Under the pieces are notes generated by a model that did no database searches, was not told the DNA's origin, and saw only the letters and a list, made by a program, of their open reading frames with translations. From Funneliformis mosseae (lineage: Eukaryota > Glomeromycota > Glomeromycetes > Glomerales > Glomeraceae): a stretch of 10,271 nt of DNA. How positions within the stretch are numbered: the first letter of the stretch is position 1; the number at the start of each line of letters is the position of its first letter. Below, one piece after another: positions 7,415 through 10,271 of this stretch. The translations under genes were made by a program, and so were the position numbers. Location of the stretch: positions 1-10,271 of the forward strand of contig CAJVPP010004030.1 of NCBI GenBank assembly GCA_910592005.1, written 5' to 3'.

Positions 7415-8846
7415 CTATGGATGCAAAATAGAGGACATTGAAGACGTAGAATAAGTTCTGCGAGATGAGTGGCTAGGCCTTCCTTTTTCGGTTTCCTATA
7501 CAATATATTAAATGCAATTAATTGATTTGATTCCCAATAAAATTACGCTAAATTAATCATTAATAATTTTTTTTTTTTTTTTTACCGGTGGACTGATAAA
7601 GGTCTTCAATTCATCTATAAACAAACAAATGATCATGATGTCAATATTTTAAAATTCAATTATCAAATACAAACAATCATATATAATAAATAAGATCAGC
7701 TATTAAAATGGCAATAATATTTATCTTCAAAGATAATCTCGGAACAGGTCTGAATATTTTTATCATCATATATTATATTAAAATTCGATTTCTTTAATAA
7801 ATCGTAATAAATTATTACCTAGTTTTTCATCTGGTAAGACAGAGAATTGAATTGGATTGGCTTCTATATTGTTATCGTAAAGGACAGTCTTTGAAATTGA
7901 TAAGTCAGCGCATTGCTTTGCCAATACTGAAAACGTTCGTATCTCATTATGATATCTAAAATCAAGAGGAAACAATTTAAATAACTCGTTAAAACTAATC
8001 AAATAACACGTGCAATGTTGTACTAACGTAGAGAAAGCTTTCTTATTCGGACAATGCTTTTCCAGCAAATTATCCAAGACGGTCTTCTTAAAAGATTTCT
8101 TAATATAATGAAGCACATGGAAAATATAATATTTATGCGGAACCCAGTCCTTGAATTGTTGAGAAAGAGAGAAACTCCCAGTGTTTGGATCAATAAGAGG
8201 ATGGAACAAACCATCAATATTATTGATCAGGGTAAAAATAAATGTCACTGCTGGTGGACGCTCCGGGTAAGTAAAAAGAAAATGTTAAGGAATAATATCT
8301 TGTATGAAGACAGACAGTAAAAATTTGCACGATCAAGATTTAATTTGCCAAACAGTTTGTAAAAGGATATTCAGCAGGTATGTTAAGTTTAAACTTGAAG
8401 ACTCCATTTTTATAATATCCTTTATGAACAAATAAAACTCCATACCAAGCTGATATCATGAAAAATAAGTCATATATAATTAGTATGAATTAAAGAATAC
8501 AATAAACAAATAAATCATGATTCATTAAATTTCTTACTATGAAAATTATCTGCAGAAGGCATAACATAAATACCGTTTGGACAATGTTTTGGGTTACGAA
8601 GATTCGTGCTTGATGTTATTAGAAGTAAACAAATTTGTACATGAAAACAATATTTAAAGAAACTTTCTAAACCTGAAATAATACTTACAATTCAATCATT
8701 AATTCCATCTTTCTGAAACACTCATCTTTAAATTGTGGTTTAGGCTTATCATCTCCGTTAGAACCGTAATCGCCATCATTACCGTCGTCACGATTAGAAC
8801 TAGAACCAGTGCTACGAGCAAACGAGGTTCTAGATTCATAAGGCAT
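7415..8846 (-). CDS. AKTIP/FTS-type ubiquitin E2 variant, seven exons with one AT-AC intron
   Basis: Exons on the minus strand are 8689-8846, 8538-8608, 8371-8449, 8028-8270, 7819-7955, 7586-7614 and 7415-7495, giving 798 nt and 265 aa. Introns are 80, 88, 100 (AT-AC), 72, 204 and 90 nt; all but the third are GT-AG. Residues 1-45 are Ser/Asp/Gly-rich and probably disordered. The UBC-like fold follows: CPNGIYVMPSADNF (62-75), WYGVLFVHKGYYKNGVFKF (78-96), IPADYPERPPAVTF (100-113), FHPLIDPNTGSFSLSQQFKDW (starting at 125). The active-site Cys that follows the HPN motif of real E2s is absent, as in human AKTIP, so this is a non-catalytic variant. FTS/AKTIP forms the FTS-Hook-FHIP complex that couples early endosomes to dynein; in filamentous fungi it supports long-range endosome movement. 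Residues 185-229 (YHNEIRTF...NPIQFSVLPDEKL) resemble the conserved region after the fold, and the tail is Ser-rich. The ATG at 8844-8846 is the first after an in-frame stop. Least certain is the acceptor of intron 1 (ATCAAG). Confidence 0.88.
7956..8027 (-). other. 72-nt stop-free intron in the AKTIP/FTS-like gene
   Basis: Read on the minus strand the segment starts GTTAGT and ends GATTTTAG. Its length is a multiple of three and it has no in-frame stop, so it extends an apparent single-exon ORF. Removing it joins AFST to YHNEIRTF, which matches the short spacing in AKTIP-family proteins. Retaining it inserts 24 residues rich in Phe, Leu and Cys, unlike the rest. A possible branch site, TTTTAAC, lies about 30-35 nt before the acceptor. 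Retention would give a 289-aa isoform. Confidence 0.8.
8271..8370 (-). other. U12-type AT-AC intron in the AKTIP/FTS-like gene
   Basis: On the minus strand the intron begins ATATCCTTTT (8370-8361), the classic minor-spliceosome donor. It contains TTCCTTAAC (8292-8284), the exact U12 branch-site consensus, and ends CTTTTTAC at 8271. The presumed branch A (8285) is 14 nt from the intron end, inside the narrow range known for U12 introns. Splicing joins GA to T, making Asp103, and restores IPADYPERPPAVTF. No GT-AG alternative gives that motif: the only GT before the in-frame stop is a poor GTTTGG, which forces loss of the YPERPP segment. Confidence 0.9.
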
Positions 8847-9661
8847 AATGAAAATAATGTAAATAATGTATACTTAAAGACCAAAAATTTTTACAAGAAT
8901 TTAGTGGCAACCAAGTGATAACAAAGATCATATGATCATTGATCATGATTATTTATTACTTGATTAGTACGACAATGAATATGCGTACTTTTTTATATTA
9001 ATGCATATTCTTCTAATTTTAGTTTTCAACGAATAAGTTTTTTAATGATTTATAAAAAAAAAATTAAATTAACAAAATTATCAATATATTTACATACCTA
9101 GTATTTCTAACATTACTTAAATAGTTGATTAATAGAATAAGTATTTAGTGTAAATTATATTAAAGTAGACATATTAATGAAATCAATAAATAATATTCAA
9201 CATCTGCTAGCATATAAAAACATAAAATAGATATGCATTGAATATATAAATGTATATTTAAGTATGTTCGGCTTATGTAAAATCATAAAAAAATTTTGAC
9301 AATGGGATATACAAAACGTGTTCAAATTAACATCTTTGTTAAATTCTATTTCATAATTGGAACGTAGGGACTTGTTAATGATAAAAATGATTTTGTTTCA
9401 TATTTGCTTACAGTTTTTTTCTTGATGCAGTAAAAAAAAAAAATTCGTATTGAAAAAGTTCCTTGTTCCTTAAAAAAAAAAAAAAATCTATATATCTATT
9501 GAATCGAATAACAAAAAAAAAAAAAAAAAATAAATAAAAGCGCGATGAAATTTACACGTGAAACGTGAATTTTCTATCATTTAAATCTAAATTATAAACC
9601 ATCATATAAATGTTATTACATAAGCGTTTCTATTTGATTACGCGTGTCATCAAATCTTAAA
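8847..9661. other. AT-rich intergenic region upstream of the AKTIP/FTS-like gene
   Basis: No gene is seen on either strand. The first 100 bases upstream of the AKTIP/FTS-like start hold a cluster of palindromes (8926-8950). The remainder is AT-rich with long A runs (about 9431-9442, 9471-9486, 9511-9530). ACACGTGAAACGTGA near 9553-9567 contains an E-box (CACGTG). Confidence 0.5.
8926..8950. promoter_or_regulatory. palindrome cluster upstream of the AKTIP/FTS-like gene
   Basis: GATCATATGATC (8926-8937) is a perfect 12-bp palindrome. It overlaps and is followed by ATGATCAT and TGATCATGA-type palindromes up to 8950. The cluster lies 80-105 bp upstream of the start codon, where a dimeric regulator could bind, but AT-rich DNA yields such palindromes fairly easily. 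Confidence 0.25.
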
Positions 9662-9841
9662 TCATACATATTCTTCCCCATTCTTTCTCACAAAAGAAAT
9701 GACTTTCCTAGCTCGTTGAATCCCTTTTTCGGTAATTAAGGAATTTTTTGAAAAGGTAACCAACCTCAAAGTCCAAACCTTTTTAGTAATTAAATCAAGA
9801 TAATCATCATTGGTTTTGAAAGGGTTCGATTTAATAATCCT
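9662..9841 (-). pseudogene. C-terminal fragment of an F-box/LRR-like protein (minus strand)
   Basis: A 59-codon open frame ends in TGA at 9662-9664. It reads NPFKTNDDYLDLITKKVWTL, then RLVTFSKNSLITEKGIQRA, then RKVISFVRKNGEEYV at the end. The order of leucine-spaced segment, ITEKGI-type repeat and basic end resembles the C-termini of F-box/LRR-like proteins common in Rhizophagus-type fungi, though family assignment is tentative. An in-frame TAA lies immediately upstream (9842-9844) and no Met codon precedes the repeat, so no start is available. The upstream sequence on this strand is occupied by the oppositely oriented fragment at 9794-10271. It is either a last exon without a visible partner or a truncated remnant. 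Confidence 0.45.
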
Positions 9842-10271
9842 TTACCTTTGGAATCCGTTGCCACTTGTATAAATTTGGAGACTTTAATATTTGAAGATTG
9901 CGTGAACCTTCATGATAAAACTCTAGCACCTTTGGCATCAGCTTGTTTTCATCGATTAAAAAAATTGGTTTTTAAAAATGCGCATCAATTATATTTAGAT
10001 AATTTGGCGAGATTAATTAAAAATACTCAAGGGTCACTTAAAGAAATAAGGTTTAGAAGACGTGAATTCAAAAATATGGTAGTGAGTAATGTACCGGATA
10101 TCCCAGTTAAAGTGATAGAGGTTATTTCCCTGTGTTGCCCCAACCTCGTGATATTTGAGGGTCACGTAGAAAAGGAGTCCATGCCTCATTTTCTTAAAAT
10201 TTTTGCGTCAACATTTTTAGAAAAGTTATTTATTTCCGTGGAATATAAAAATGGTGCATTCTTTAGATCTC
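9794..10271 (+). CDS. F-box/LRR-like protein, partial (no start visible, right end cut)
   Basis: An open frame of 159 codons runs to the window edge without a stop. It contains leucine-rich repeat-like segments: LESVATCINLETLIFEDCVN, then LASACFHRLKKLVFKN, LARLIKNTQGSLKEIRFR, VIEVISLCCPNLVIFEG and FLEKLFISVEYKNG. This matches the LRR portion of F-box proteins that are greatly expanded in Rhizophagus-type fungi; such proteins are thought to recruit substrates to SCF ubiquitin ligases. The F-box itself, normally N-terminal, is not seen. The frame is closed upstream by TAA at 9791-9793, and the first in-frame ATG is only at 10076, inside the repeats. The real start must therefore lie in an upstream exon I cannot find, or the gene is 5'-truncated. 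The protein-like reading becomes convincing from about 9835. Confidence 0.7.
   Translation, partial: MKIIIIGFERVRFNNPLPLESVATCINLETLIFEDCVNLHDKTLAPLASACFHRLKKLVFKNAHQLYLDNLARLIKNTQGSLKEIRFRRREFKNMVVSNVPDIPVKVIEVISLCCPNLVIFEGHVEKESMPHFLKIFASTFLEKLFISVEYKNGAFFRS

Noticed and set aside
7778..8248. 156-aa single-exon gene on the minus strand
   Set aside because: It is exon sequence of the AKTIP/FTS-like gene plus a read-through 72-nt intron and intron 5' sequence. The frame is coding well upstream of its ATG (YPERPPAV), and its end replaces the spliced C-terminus.
8054..8320. 88-aa plus-strand ORF opposite the AKTIP/FTS-like exon
   Set aside because: Antisense shadow of the UBC-fold exon and the AT-AC intron, with no recognisable domain.
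8251..8353. GT-AG alternative for the AT-AC intron (donor GTTTGG after 8354, acceptor CCACCAG)
   Set aside because: It keeps the frame, but the donor is poor and the product reads YPFTNSVTF, losing the YPERPPAVTF motif. It also leaves the perfect U12 donor and branch site unexplained.

Overview
The window looks like nuclear DNA of a glomeromycotan (arbuscular mycorrhizal) fungus, most likely Rhizophagus or a close relative. The DNA is very AT-rich with many homopolymer runs. The genes have short introns (about 70-200 nt). The protein set is typical of that lineage: a BTB-BACK-TLDc protein, F-box/LRR-type sequence, a decayed zinc-finger protein next to repeats, and single-copy housekeeping genes. 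This is a judgement from protein family content; no database was searched.

Layout from left to right. 1-606 (-): a zinc-finger ORF broken by four in-frame stop codons and running off the left edge. About 787-1250: repeat DNA with dispersed and tandem copies of an AATTTTGGTACC motif and a GC-rich hairpin. 1561-1980: a block with only about 7% G+C. 2377-2622 (-): an orphan coding-like fragment. 2734-4203 (-): an intact, intronless BTB-BACK-TLDc gene. 5093-6397 (-): a five-exon VAP/Scs2-type ER membrane contact-site receptor, 297 aa. 7415-8846 (-): a seven-exon AKTIP/FTS-type ubiquitin-conjugating-enzyme variant, 265 aa. 9662-9841 (-) and 9794-10271 (+): two F-box/LRR-like fragments facing opposite ways, the second cut by the window edge.

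The best finding is inside the AKTIP/FTS gene. Its third intron (8271-8370) has the hallmarks of a minor-spliceosome (U12-type) AT-AC intron: donor ATATCCTTTT, branch site TTCCTTAAC and a terminal AC. Only this splice joins the two halves of the UBC fold correctly, giving the motif IPADYPERPPAVTF. The next intron in the gene is 72 nt, a multiple of three and free of stops, so it hides as coding sequence in a simple ORF scan.

The two housekeeping genes share an orientation and both concern endomembranes: VAP tethers the ER to other organelles, and FTS belongs to the FTS-Hook-FHIP adaptor that couples endosomes to dynein. They are separate transcription units about 1 kb apart, so co-orientation is not evidence of co-regulation. 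The flanks (repeats, decayed ORFs, opposed F-box pieces) are the dynamic part of the locus.
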